Below the pieces are notes generated by a model that was given only the letters and a program-made list of their open reading frames with translations, ran no database searches and had not been told where the DNA came from. A stretch of 64,000 nt of DNA. Source: Phymatolithon calcareum (taxonomy: Eukaryota > Rhodophyta > Florideophyceae > Hapalidiales). The DNA lies in the NCBI GenBank assembly GCA_977006965.1, contig OZ345353.1, forward strand, positions 930,001-994,000, read 5' to 3'. Position numbers and translations under genes: made by a program. The first letter of the stretch is position 1; every line of letters starts with the position of its first letter. This document shows positions 32,345 to 44,059 of the stretch, piece by piece.

Positions 32345-34387
32345 TCATCGGTCCTCGATGATGAAGTCGTCGATATTTTCATCATCTTCCAAATCCTTCG
32401 ACAAGCCTTTCATACGCGGCGCATACTGCCCGCAGCTCAGTACGACCATGACACCATATCTTGACTCCCACAACGGGAGAAGGATCATGATAACGCAGGA
32501 AAGGAATCCCCATGCAAACGACAAGAAGACCCAGAATCGGAAATATGGTGCGGTAAACACACCGATAGGCAGTGTGAGCGCTGGCCACACGACAAGGAGG
32601 ATGAGGGTGATGATGAGACCCGAAAGCCCAATCTTTTTGAGCGCTTTATCGAGATTTTCCTCTGTTTCGAACGGAATATGTGCATTTGGATCGTCCTCGA
32701 TAAGCGGAATGGCACGTGTCGTGCTCCAGTCGCAATCATCTGGGTTGAGAAGACTTACTATGGTACAGATGAGCGCTGAGGAGCAAATAGACACCAAGTT
32801 ACCTGCAAGCATGACATCGTGATGTTTGAGTCTGTCGAGGAAACGATTGTCGGGAATGGGATGTCGGTACATGCTTCCGTAGGTTAGCCAAACTGTGACG
32901 CCGAGAATAAGTCCGCAGATGGCGCCTGATACGGCCCCTTTACCGGATGCCCGACCCCAGCAGATAGAATATGCCACCGGTACGACGGCTGGACCGATGA
33001 ATATTCCAATGGAGAGATACAGAAAGTTGAGATCAATGCCGGCCCAGAAGAGGCCCATGCCAATGACACCCATGAGAATACCAAACAGGAAGATTACTAT
33101 ACGGGACACGAGGATAATCTTCTGCCCCGACGCGCTTGGATTGATGTACGTTCGGTAGACGTCATATGAAATGATTGAGGAGACAGCGATTTGCTCCGAT
33201 GCGCCGGAAGACGTGACGGCCATGAACAGCATGATGAGCACAAGAAATGCGCCAGCCCTCCCCATGAGATGATAAGCCGCGGCTGGGGGTACGAGGCCCT
33301 GATCGACTTCTGCGGGAGAAATGGGGAGCGATAGCGCGACAGCAGCGAGTCCAAGTGAGGATGCTAGCGAGAATGGGATAGCAAACCAGCATAATCCACC
33401 AAGTAGATAGCCCTTCCAAGATGCAGAAGGAGTGGCTGCAATTGCGGATTGCCAGTACGACTGGTCGATGAAAACGGTACCGAAATTACCCACGAGGTTG
33501 ACAAGTCCGAAAAAGAGTCCGTCGCGTGAAAACATGGTAAGATAAGAGCCACCACGATTATTTGCTACCGGTGAGTATTCGACCACTCGACCTAATCGGA
33601 AAAACACCTCTGCCGGTGATCCTAGTTCATCGGAAATGACATAAACCTTGAACGCGAATATCACGAGCGTGATGAGAATGATTGCGGTATTGAAATAACT
33701 TGCCACGAATGTGGCCTTAAGCCCACCGACCAACGTGTACATAATGACACCGAGCGGAATGAGCAACGATGCAGTGATAATATTCATATTGGTAAGCGCA
33801 TTGACAACGGAACTGGCACCGAGAATAAGCATACTGGTGACAAACATATTGGTCGCAAGCGCAAATACAAGAAATACAATATGCGCCAGTGTGCCCCAAC
33901 GTGCGAGAATGATTTCCAAAAACGTATGCGCGGTCGGAGCACGAAGTTTCACAAGTACAGCAAGAGTGGAGAATAGTAACACTTGCACAGTAGCGCCAGC
34001 AGCATACCAGAATGGACCTGATACCCCAAATTTGAAAGCCACATTCGAACTTTGTAGAATTGTAGCAGCCCAAGTCCATTGTGACACGATGACAGAAGCG
34101 GTAAGACCTGTTTTCACCGAACGACCGGCGGTGTTGAAATATTCCGAATTCATCGTTCTTCGAAAGAAATATTGATCGAGATACACCAACGCAATGGTGA
34201 ATATTCCAAACACAAGCCCGAACGCGAGCACGAGCGCGAATCCAATGGACACCGGAAGCGGATGTGTTTTGAAAAACTTCGTATTACAGCGATATTGGTC
34301 GAGAAGGAAGAAATTGTTGGTGACAGGTCCCGGGCATTTGAAAACATCAATAGAGTTAGACTGAGTGACCATATCATTCGAAACCAT
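32345..34387 (-). CDS. DUR3: Urea/proton symporter, DUR3 type (sodium:solute symporter family)
   Basis: A 680-aa polytopic membrane protein from the ATG at 34387; the frame is open further upstream but has no earlier ATG. About 15 hydrophobic segments are visible. Family features: EYFNTAGRSVKTGLTASVIV near residue 82, SQWTWAATILQSS, the GVSGPFWYAAGATVQ loop, the FIDQSYWQSAIAATP block and MAVTSSGASEQIAVSSIISYD near the middle, all typical of DUR3 proteins of plants and fungi. Its length is close to plant DUR3. It should import urea across the plasma membrane as a nitrogen source, probably energised by H+ or Na+. The C-terminus is acidic (DLEDDENIDD). It lies downstream in a gene island beside a 9.7-kb gene desert. 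Confidence 0.93.
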   Translation of the reverse strand: MVSNDMVTQSNSIDVFKCPGPVTNNFFLLDQYRCNTKFFKTHPLPVSIGFALVLAFGLVFGIFTIALVYLDQYFFRRTMNSEYFNTAGRSVKTGLTASVIVSQWTWAATILQSSNVAFKFGVSGPFWYAAGATVQVLLFSTLAVLVKLRAPTAHTFLEIILARWGTLAHIVFLVFALATNMFVTSMLILGASSVVNALTNMNIITASLLIPLGVIMYTLVGGLKATFVASYFNTAIILITLVIFAFKVYVISDELGSPAEVFFRLGRVVEYSPVANNRGGSYLTMFSRDGLFFGLVNLVGNFGTVFIDQSYWQSAIAATPSASWKGYLLGGLCWFAIPFSLASSLGLAAVALSLPISPAEVDQGLVPPAAAYHLMGRAGAFLVLIMLFMAVTSSGASEQIAVSSIISYDVYRTYINPSASGQKIILVSRIVIFLFGILMGVIGMGLFWAGIDLNFLYLSIGIFIGPAVVPVAYSICWGRASGKGAVSGAICGLILGVTVWLTYGSMYRHPIPDNRFLDRLKHHDVMLAGNLVSICSSALICTIVSLLNPDDCDWSTTRAIPLIEDDPNAHIPFETEENLDKALKKIGLSGLIITLILLVVWPALTLPIGVFTAPYFRFWVFLSFAWGFLSCVIMILLPLWESRYGVMVVLSCGQYAPRMKGLSKDLEDDENIDDFIIEDR

Positions 34388-35329
34388 CTTGCCAAAGTTG
34401 TCGCAACGCCGCGGGGCGAGCGCACGTTTCTCGTTGTCGACTTCGCGGTGCGGACGGTGAAGAAGTTGAACGACGACCTGGCGCGGCCAGATGAAGTGGG
34501 TGAGCGTGGCGGTGGAAATGCGTGGCAGGACGTCCACGAACGTTTCGTTGGAAGTGGACACTATGCCGCGCTCGGACTGTGCCTGCTTGCGTTAACGCGC
34601 AAATGTCATTTTTGGACCCACGTGTGGGCCGATTTGCGGACCGAAATGGCGGTAGATGGGAGAATTGTGGACTGCATCTTGAATTGAAATAAAACAATGA
34701 GGTAACACTAATGGCAGTTATTCGTGCGCCACGGTACGACGAATTGTAGAGATCGGATGCATCAAACATGACTGGAATCCGTCGTGTATCTAAGTTGGTT
34801 GGGGCCAATTGATGGGCGACATCTGGTGGAACTGACGTTTGTTGGAGACGTTTCAAATCAAAGAGGTGCGAGATACGTAAACGCACCGTTTTACGTCTGA
34901 GAACTTACTAATTTTGCGACTATTGTAAAATTTAGAAAAGTTATTGAAAAAACTACATGACAGAACAAAAATTATGGTAATGCTGTAAAAGCTGAGAAAT
35001 TAGGTAGATACGTAAATTATTTAGGTGATGCTCGTGCTTAACGGGGCGGGGCTTCATACAGTACTGTCCTGTTCCATGCTGGAACATTCTGACTGGCAGA
35101 CATCTCGCTCTCTAAACTTTCTTGACATAACGCGAGTTTGCTTCATTCCCGTCAGGTCCCCTACATGTATGCAGACATACAGTAACTGTAGTTTTATATC
35201 TCCTAAGCAATGAGCTTTGATTACGTTTATGGCAGTGAAACCAGTTCAGATCCCTTTTCGCAGCAGGAATGAGGAGCGCCACTCCAGGTGTACCTGTCCA
35301 CCTGATGCGACGGTAACATATTTTGCGTT

Positions 35330-35403
35330 CTCTAGTAAAATTGATCATCGTGATCAATTTTACTAGAGCAGTAGCAGCTGAACATGATGTTCAGCTGCTA
35401 CTG
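35330..35403. repeat. Two adjacent perfect hairpins
   Basis: Eighteen-base arms at 35330-35347 and 35351-35368 are perfectly complementary with loop TCG. Immediately after, 17-base arms at 35369-35385 and 35387-35403 are perfectly complementary around a single G. The sequence of arm A (CTCTAGTAAAATTGATCA) is unrelated to arm B (CAGTAGCAGCTGAACAT). Confidence 0.85.
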
Positions 35404-37943
35404 TCACACATCCAGTAGGAACGGAAAGGTTTAATTTCTAGTTTCGCCTCTCTGCTTTCGCTTGCATTGGGAATAGGGAATATTTTCCTACTGCTCTGCC
35501 ATCGCCCATGGCTCGAGCCGCCGACGCTGCGGGGGCGCCTCTAGTTCAACTTCAATCGTTGTGGATCATCTGTATAGAGAGTGGAATGCCGGAAATCGGT
35601 CAACGGGGTCCATAGGAAATGGCCCAATGGTCCCAAATCTAAACAAGTGTTGCGTTGCGTTGCGGACGGAGATACAATATAAGAATTTGCATATCATACT
35701 ATCAGCTCGAAGCAGTCATGCTGTACAAGCAGAGTTAAAACTTTACAGCGGTTCGCACTAAATTTGCATGACCTAATTGGATTAGAAGCAAGACAGCAAT
35801 CCCAATTATTGCTATGTCGTTGGAGAAGTGAAGTTGAGGAGCATTGATGATGGTCAAGTTGTACAAGCTGGGCAGAGGTACGGCTGACAATGGTGACGTG
35901 GTTGACATTAGACAATGGAGACAGTAAAGCAACTATTGTATTGGACAAGGGGCACAAGTGATCTCCTAAAATTCTTGCATCCCACATGTGTTTCACGTCA
36001 ATATCCACTTGACTAATTTTGAAAACCACTACTGTACTGCCGTACCACCGCGTGACACGTTAACGTGGGCTAGTTTTTCCTCTCGAGACCCCTCAGGGGA
36101 CCAGAGGTGGGTTTTCGAAGACCACCGAAACGTGGAACAACTACCATAAGAAACTCTTTCTCGGACAGAATCAAGCCATATTTTCTTGGTGCTCGAAAAG
36201 TTGCCGCAAGTGTCAGCAGATGCGTTGGTAATTATTTTAAAAATAAAAATCTTCCTATCTTCTTCTCCATCTATTCGTATTGTACGTTCTTCATTGCTCT
36301 CTGCATACTAAACTGTGATCTCGATAAGAGAACAGGATGAATGCTCTGTGATTATCTAAGAGAGACACCAGGAATATCGATGCAGACCAGAGTCACATCA
36401 AAAATGTATGCATGCGTCGACCGCTAAACCCACAGCCCCAGAACAAGTATACCTTTTGCCGTGCAACTCAGGACAAGCAACCCAGCGGTTTATCTGCATC
36501 GACGGCGTTCCGAAAGCGCCATATAAAAACCAAAGGCCACAGTCAATGACACGTTTCTCAAACGCCCACGCAAAGCAACATCGCTGTGTGAGTGGAACAG
36601 AAAACATCCAAAAGCGAGCCCACTATGCAGTCGAAAAACTGCACACTATGGCGGCGTGCCAAAGAAAGTGCCCCTTTCTGATTCCTCGTCATAGGCCAGG
36701 CAGGACAGTATCCGCCCACGATTGCACTGTTCTCTGACCTTCATCTGACCCATCCCTCTTCCTACCGCTCCTCGCTTTACCGTGCGCCTGCCAAATCGGC
36801 GTCTGTTGCCAGCGTTATCTATCGCGAAATTCGAACAGTCCATAAACCTTCTACCCAACATCAGTGAGACGACCCATGGAGGCAGCAAGTTAATACAAAG
36901 CTTTGCTCTTCGGTGTGGCGGGTGCACTATGTGCATGCACAGACCGCACCGTAGAACGATGCCGTGTGGGGAAGAAGCAGTCGGGAATATTGAGATCTGA
37001 ATGGATGGTGGAGTTGATGCTGTCCACCATTGAGTTGGGACATGCGCAAACGGAGATTGTGGCGTAGATTTGCGTGACGCTGGAGTTAGTTTACTGTGTG
37101 CAGCACGTGATTTGTTGGAATGTAGGGCTGAATTGTGCTTGAATTGATGCCTGCAGCAGCAATGAATCACCGGACCGGGATGAGGTAGTCATGGATCGTG
37201 ATACTGACAATTGCGCTTACGAGTGGTCAAAGTGGACAGTTCAGAGGACAGTTTTAAGGTAATGGGTAACCGACCGGTCCCAAATGCTTGCGTGAGAGTG
37301 GAATCGCTCGACGTCCTTTCAAGGGCAGTGAATCTAGGCAGGAAATTCATGCGCACTGTAACATAAATAATGAGCTCTACTGTTGTACACTTTTTTCTCT
37401 CACGGAGGGTCATACAGCACGAGATGTTATTCGTGGCCAGGAACGTGATCTCTGTTTAGCAGGGTCTATGTATCTGTCGGACTACGGTGGGACAGCACAT
37501 GCGCAAGACGGAGAACTCATCAACTGAATTGTGGATGTGGCTGTCTAGGAAAGGAATTAATGGAGTTCTCTACTATACAGTACTGTACGTTCCAACTGCG
37601 CTTTCACACGATACTGTAACCCCAATGAAATGTTGGAAGAGGAGAGAACCCCTCGTCTTATGGATCACAGAAATATTAAATTCAAGTGCCATCTTCCATG
37701 ACGAGCCGGATTTCATATAAGAGATAACGGGAACGCATCAGGACCTCAGCATGAAGGGCGAATGGAAGGTGTTGAATAAAACAGCGCACACTGCACTATA
37801 TACTCTCGCTCCTCAAGGTAGAACAGTCCTGAGCAAGAGTATTCGACAGATAGAGCGTGATGCACAATACAGTACAGTACTGTGCAGGACCTACAGTATC
37901 AATTGTAGAGGAGACGTACTGTGGAATGTTGGTTAATTCTAGA

Positions 37944-37988
37944 GAAAACGATCACGGAGATCAGTAACTGATCTCCGTGATCGTTTCC
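37944..37988. repeat. Near-perfect hairpin
   Basis: Twenty-two-base arms at 37944-37965 and 37967-37988 pair with one mismatch near the outer end, around a single A. The core is GATCACGGAGATCAGT and its complement. Confidence 0.8.
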
Positions 37989-39617
37989 TTACTGTTTCTC
38001 CTTTAGCACGCGCCCAAAAGATGACTGTGTATTCGCACTTATCAACATGACCGCGTGGTCGATCTCCTTATCTGGCGTCTATAGTTGTCCATGGCACGCC
38101 GCTCGTTGGGCTGTAAGGTGCCTGCCTCACTGAATGCTGTACCGTGAATGACCCTCCATAAGTCTTTGTGCAGCGCATCTCTCGTCTGTCGAGACCCTTC
38201 GTGGAAGTCCTAAAGTCTTATGAAACCATCCGGCGGCACAGCAACGTATTAATTCGTGGCTAACAGGCCGTCGAAAAGCAATCTGCATTGCTGTAAATCT
38301 ACTTTGGGATCCACGTGCGCAACGGTTCGGCATCTAAGTTTCATACGTACCTGCCACAACAGTGCCTTCGGTCACCGTTCCAACCAGGCCACAAACGATC
38401 ACACTCTCGCCCCGCCCCGAACGGACCGTATCATATTCGAATCTCGACAACCTCGTTGGATGCCCTTAGTGTCATGGACCAGGACTATGGCGTGGGCTCC
38501 CTGGCGTTGATGCTGATCGGCATTGACTACTCGGGACATAGGTCTCTCATGCGTGGGTCATTCAAGACAGAAAATAGTTCAGTAATTATTACTGCAGCCG
38601 TGCAGTGCGAAGCTAGTTCGCAAAATCCTGTGCAGCAAAACACATACTGTGTGTTTCTATAATGAGCTTCATTTTGGATCATTGACGAACCCAGAGTACG
38701 ACGCATTTACCGGCGTTTTTGAGATTAAACACTGGCAATCCATTTTTTCATTATCGTTAGTCTTCTAGAAATAGTGCGTCAACAGTGTTTCAGCTCAAGT
38801 ATACTGGCATCGAACAATGCTAGTGCAGAAAGAGCTACGTCGTCTAGAAATGTGCGCGCCTCGATGAACAAGTAGATTCTACATTTTCCCCTCATGTCAT
38901 TTTCATATACCAGATGGGCAGCGAGCCCATGAACGAAGCCCATACCTTCCCATCATGCAATCGTCTGAACTGTAGATGAGTCTCACAACTTGGATACGAA
39001 CTTGACCAAACGATAACCACCTTGATAGCCCAAAAGCTATTGCTGCTTCTGGGCCATCCGACGGAATTGCTATTATGGTTGATCTGGCTCTTGGTGCTCT
39101 TGCTCTGGTTCCTCTTGCCCCCAAGATGGTGAGGCTGCAACCACGTTTTATACTGCTTCTACACACTATCATAGGTAGACATGTAACTACCAGCTATGCT
39201 TGGAATATGCCTAGATATTGTGGTAGTCAAAGTGTGCGTGGGACATCTTGCACGCGACGCAATGTCATAGAAGAAGGGCAGCAAGCGTATGCGCTTGTGT
39301 CCGACGTAGACGCGTAATTGTCTACAGAACACCGCAGCAGTCTTCTAATGATGATGATTCAAGGAGTTTCGTTTCGCTAGCCATCAGGATCAAAGCGATA
39401 GCAACCACAGTCGACTGCATTATGTATGACACTTTTAACTGCGAGAACGCTGCAATGCACACTTCTCGTTACTTGCTGCATCTGCTTTGGCAGAAGGTAT
39501 GACGAAAAAAGCTCAAGAATAAACCTTCTTGCACATCGCTCAGTACACCCCATGTTCACTCGCTACCTGAAATACCCAAGCCACACATGCACTACATGAG
39601 AGCCAGTATGCCAAGCT

Positions 39618-39665
39618 TCTTTCTTTGTGTTCTTTTATTGCAGAAAGCGCTAAGTTAAATTAGCG
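39618..39665 (-). mobile_element. LINE-D-type 3' tail
   Basis: Read on the minus strand: TTTAACTTAGCGC, then TTTCTGCAATAAAAGAA and further GAAA units. This is the end shared by LINE-D copies (compare 58742-58790). Only the tail is recognisable. Confidence 0.5.
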
Positions 39666-40257
39666 AATGGGGATGTTTTTCAAACAGCCTCTATCTGTTC
39701 ACGAATTTGAGTACTTCGAGCGGTTTCTCATTGCGAATTTTCTCTACCGGTTTGGTGTCAACTCTACCAATAGTCTAGCATCTTGATCCAGTCGGTCCAG
39801 TGCAGAGTAGGAGTAGATGCTGAACGGTCCCCTTAGTTCTCACTGAGCAGGCCGTGCATATAGGATATGCCAAGCTTCAAACATAGATGCAAACATCCCA
39901 TGGTTTTTTCATATCGGCCTTCTCCTGTCACCCGCTCTGAAGACGGATGCAAAGCGAATGCCAGCTTAAACGTGATGAGACCTCTTCTTTGGAGTCAAGC
40001 ACCGCAATTATGCGTCTTGGCTTTGTTACCTTTTTTACTTTGTGATGCTACTAGGGTGCCTTATTTATACCCCCAGGTACTTGTAAATTGCAGTGTCCTT
40101 CTATGAGTATACATATATTGCGTGCCGGTTACTTGTAGAAGAGTACGCTGTTACTTTGCAATTGTTTGGGTGAAGTGCACGGATTTTAACCCGTGCCTAA
40201 CCCCAGCAAAATGGAATTGAAAAAGAGCATGCATCACACGTTGTGGGGATATGTGTT

Positions 40258-41600
40258 GATTTATTTTAAAAGCTCCCAAGGCCTCTCTTGAAGAGTAACA
40301 GGGCCGCTTTCGCACGATTTTCTAAGCTCACGTAGTTTGACTGTGCAGTATATCTTGATTCGTATTTCTCTCCCAACAAGTGCTCTAGTGAGTCGCTGAC
40401 ATTCATATTCAATTTCAGGACTAATCTTGGATGAAGATAGAATGCGTTGGAGCGCGACCAGCTCAATCACGGCTGTGACACCAAAGTATGCACCAAGTAC
40501 TGATTTTCTCCAAAGAGGTGCTCTGCTGAATATCAGCCGTAGGCATCGCAACCGTGTAGACCTTTCTCTTACTCGGAGAACCATCGGTAGATTGTTCGAA
40601 TCAGTTGGTATCTCGAGCGATCTTCCCTCTTCTTCCTCTACCCATAACTCAATTATTTCTTTTCGTCGCCCTTTCTTTGAGACTGAGCCTTCCTTGGCTT
40701 TGTCGAGAGCTTGCTGCAGATCTTCATATTTCTTGAGGCACTCTATGTCCTTGGTTGCCTCCTTAATGTCTTCATCTCTCCCAGAATACTCATCTGCTTC
40801 GTCGAGGTGCTTCTTCTGTCTCACTAGACTCGCAGAGAACCTTTCTGCTTGGTGTCTTCTCCTCATGGCAAGTGGTTCTAGTCGGCACAGAACTCGCATT
40901 CTTCCATGGCGTTGCTGGGCATATGTCCCAAAAACATACTTGAAGAATAAACCTTCTGCAGATTCGATTGCTGATTGTAATCGCTTTGTCAGAGGCGTGA
41001 CGTGGAGTGCATACTCCCACTTTGGCAAAATAAGCGACTTGAAGATTCTAATGCATGTCACAGGCTGAAAGCCTCGAACATTGACTCCAATATCCCGCAG
41101 TTTGTGTATGCACCCCACTGCATTTCGTACTCTTGATAACGCCATGTCGTCTGTTACGCCTTTGTGGTTCATGCTTATACCGAGATACGAGAGCCTCCAA
41201 GCTTGATGAAGAACTCGACCCGCAATGTGGAAGGTGTGTTTCCGGAGTCCCTTGTATTTAAGGATCTCGCTCTTTCCTGGCTTTGTGTTCCAGATCATAC
41301 CATTTTCCTTCGCCCAGGTAGTCGCTATATCAAGTAGCTTCTGCATTCCTTCTCCATCCTTTGATTGCAGCTGGACATCGTCAGCGAACAGCTGCGCTAG
41401 ATTTTCAGAGACGTCGCTGGGGACCTTGGAGACCGCTTCCGCGAATGTGTCCATGAAGATATTGTACACGCACGGGCTCAGTGGGGACCCTTGAGGTACT
41501 CCTCGATCGATAATGCACCATGTTTGTGTATCATCGCCTGCTGACGTAACCCACGAGGGTTTCAGAAGATTGGGGAGGAATGAGAGACATAAGGATACAA
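40258..41600 (-). mobile_element. LINE-A copy with long open reverse-transcriptase frame, 5'-truncated
   Basis: On the minus strand a continuous frame runs from about 41580 to 40261. It starts inside the palm with PSWVTSAGDDTQTW, then RGVPQGSPLSPCVYNIF (motif B), AQLFADDVQLQ (motif C with the catalytic aspartates), NTKPGKSEILKYKGL, LSYLGISMNHKGVTDD, WEYALHVTPLTKRL, RMRVLCRLEPLAMRRRHQ and a Lys/Glu-rich helical domain. The family C-terminus RAPLWRKSVLGAYFG and LTRALVGREIRIK follows. The tail is GGGAGCTTTTAAAATAAATC. Fingers and motif A are absent because of 5' truncation. No target-site duplication was identified. Confidence 0.85.
40261..41454 (-). pseudogene. LINE-A reverse transcriptase fragment
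   Basis: This is the best-preserved LINE-A frame: 397 codons from the first in-frame ATG (41454) without a stop, although the frame is open further 5'. It lacks the N-terminal half of the reverse transcriptase and any endonuclease, so it is a dead fragment despite its length. The intact frame suggests the insertion is younger than the other LINE-A copies here. Confidence 0.7.
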
Positions 41601-42820
41601 CGACACAACATGTGAAAGATGTCGGCCCTGCGGAAAGAACCTTCGTCGCTCACCGGTGTTCCTTCCGAAGGAGATCGGCGCCATAAGATTGTTGGAAGGT
41701 TCTCTACTGACTATTTACGCCGGAAGTTGTTGCGGTCTTCGCACTTCTCCGATTAGATCAAGAACGCCAGTTTCAGTCTACGAGCATAATATTTCAGCTT
41801 CTAAACCATTGAGAGTAGTATACGAAGCTCATGCATCCCGTAGCGAAATCAGCCATCGTTGTGCTAAACCCTGCAGGTACGGGAGCAATGGACAACAGAC
41901 GTGGACATTTGTCTTAATAGCGGAGAAGGAATGGCAACGTCAAGAAAGTACACAATATCTGCGTTACTCTTGACATTCGCCAAAGGAAAGATTGGATCGT
42001 TCATGCACTGGTTTTAATGCAAAGAACAAACACATGGCCTTCTAGCAGTCTGAGGACATTCCTTTATTAAGGAAAACTCATTCATCATTCTAGTCACAAG
42101 TATTGAGCTTCAGATCGTAGTTCGTGAGCTGAATCCAGATTGGAAACTGTCTTGCATCACGAAACTTTCGTTTTTGGCTCGGCTTAACTGCCTGTACCTT
42201 TGTCGTTCAAAGGTTTAAGTATTGTCCTGAATAGGCATTTCACGACGAAAAATGAAACCAGTCCGCGAACTGCAAACTCTGTACAGTTGATTATCTAAAG
42301 GAACCGGCATATTTGGACACGAAAACCGCCATTTTACTTTTAGCTTCGTGTGCGATCAAGGTAGGTGTCCACGTGAAGAACATGAAACGTTTCACGAAGA
42401 GCTGCGATGCGCGTGCGCGTCGAAAAAATGCTATCGTGTACCGAAACCTATCTTCTTCCATACAAGTCAGGAGACTGCTCTCAACGTGACGTCAATGAGG
42501 GATGGAGTTCCATCCCATTCGTCACATTTTAACTACACTTGTGAATCAAGTTTTGTTTCACGAGATGAAGAACTTGATATGCATACCTCTCATGCTTATG
42601 GCAGCTGCGCAATTTCGTAGATGCCTTGTTCACGTTTGCCGCCAGCATGCTACAAACATATGAATGAATAGTTCTGTAGAGAAACAGCTGACTAGGACTA
42701 TGGAACAGGAGCTGATTGAAATTGATAGCAACGACACTATCTGGAATTCTGAAAGCGAACCCTATGATGGACACCTCTTTCGCCGTTTGAAGAATAGAAC
42801 GTTAAGTTTGAAGGTGTATG
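41601..42820. other. Intergenic, dispersed repeat near its end
   Basis: No gene was recognised. Positions about 42668-42735 (GTTCTGTAGAGAAACAGCTG onward) reappear in diverged form at 43699-43760. Confidence 0.4.
42668..42735 (+). repeat. Dispersed ~65-bp repeat, copy 1
   Basis: This shares TTCTGTAGAG(A/C)AACAGC and GGAGCTGATTGAAAT with 43699-43760 in the same orientation. Frames are not conserved between copies. Confidence 0.55.
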
Positions 42821-43467
42821 CAGGGTTCGTCCAAATTCAAGTTTTCGCTATTGCTTCCAGCGGAGCAATTAGGCAAGCAACAGCAATAAGATTTTTCGCA
42901 TGCAATAGATTTGCAATTGAGGTACTTCGCGCAATATCTATCGCAGTTGAGGTACATCTCGCAATACCTATTGCAATTAGGATTCTGCGACAAAAATTAG
43001 GCGCAACACAGTTTTACCACTACGTTGACAGATGCGAAACCTTCCTGATCCTTCGGTGATGACGTGTCACCGAATATAGACGAACACTTGCACATCGTGG
43101 CCATTGCCATGGTTTGTGACTCCTCCTCCGATGTCATAAATCAAAAGGAGCGCCGCGCAAAGACTTTGAGGCAAAGTCGACACTCCGACAGCCAGAAAAC
43201 CAAAAAGTGAAAAAGTTTATGTGTATCGCGGGCCACCCAACCTGGACCTCAGTGTGTCGAGTGACTTCGACGGAATGCACACAGGTGCAACCTTGTTCCC
43301 TGTCGATGCTGTAAGCCAGCTAAAAGTAAACGGCACGGCTCCAATTTGAATTGCAATTGGAAACTATGTTCCAATTACAATTGCAATAACTAGAACTCCG
43401 TGCAATAAATAGAAAATTGCAATTCATTTCAATTCATTGCAATAAATTTGAATTGGGAAGATCCCTC
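42821..43467. mobile_element. Second non-autonomous hAT-type element
   Basis: The insert begins CAGGGTTCGTCCAAATTCAA and ends with the complement of GAGGGATCTTCCCAATTCAA, a terminal inverted repeat of about 28 bases with several mismatches. It is flanked by GGTGTATG at 42813-42820 and GGCGTATG at 43468-43475, an 8-bp target duplication with one change. Length is 647 bp. Like the element at 13850-14815 it is filled with CAATTGCAATT-type motifs and has no transposase. A roughly 30-bp unit (TTGAGGTAC..CGCAATA) is repeated in tandem at about 42905-42980. Confidence 0.7.
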
Positions 43468-43475
43468 GGCGTATG

Positions 43476-44059
43476 CATCTCCCGGTTTGGTTCGTGAGTT
43501 GGCGGCACCGGAAACCCTTTCTTGGATAGCATTCAAAATCCGCAACGGGTAGAATTTGAAGGTGACTCCGATTGTGGGTACTATTTATGCCTCTTGAAGG
43601 AAGCAGTTATGGTCGACGGTGTTCACAGCTCCCTGGGGCGATTCGTGAGCTCTTCTGCTTTCAAAATAGAACATATTCTTCGTACCCCGAAATCCAAGTA
43701 ATTCTGTAGAGCAACAGCCGACCATGACTCTGGAAAGGAGCTGATTGAAATGGATAGGAACAGCAACAGCCCCCCGGCGAAATAGCCCGTTGGGGACGTA
43801 TGGAACAGGTCGTAAACACCACAATGGTCGATGCAATGAGCTTTTCCACGAGTTTCACCTCCGAGGGCACACCGTGTCACCGCCGCGCACTTGCCCCCCA
43901 TCAGGTCACCATGCTCTTCGTCGTTCTTGGCATCACTACCGCTGCTAAAGTGTACTGTACATAGTTTATCGCAGTTGTACACAGCCTCTTTCCAAAAAAA
44001 CACCTTCGCATCGCACACCAATCCTTGCAACAAACGCGTCGAATGCCACATTCGACTGT
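43476..44059. other. Intergenic before the second gene island
   Basis: It contains the second copy of the 65-bp dispersed repeat (43699-43760). No gene was recognised. Confidence 0.4.

Larger units (their letters stand above)
34388..40257. other. Gene-poor stretch, no gene recognised
   Basis: Nearly 6 kb holds only short frames without family resemblance (for example 36646-37170 minus, 174 codons, low-complexity). Perfect hairpins at 35330-35403 and 37944-37988 and a LINE-D tail at about 39618-39665 are the only structures identified. Confidence 0.45.

Noticed and set aside
36646-37170. 174-codon minus-strand frame
   Set aside because: Composition is irregular (Cys, His, Pro, Arg runs), no domain is recognisable, and it lies in the gene desert.
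41656-41973. Short frame next to the LINE-A copy
   Set aside because: No similarity to the element proteins or to any known family.
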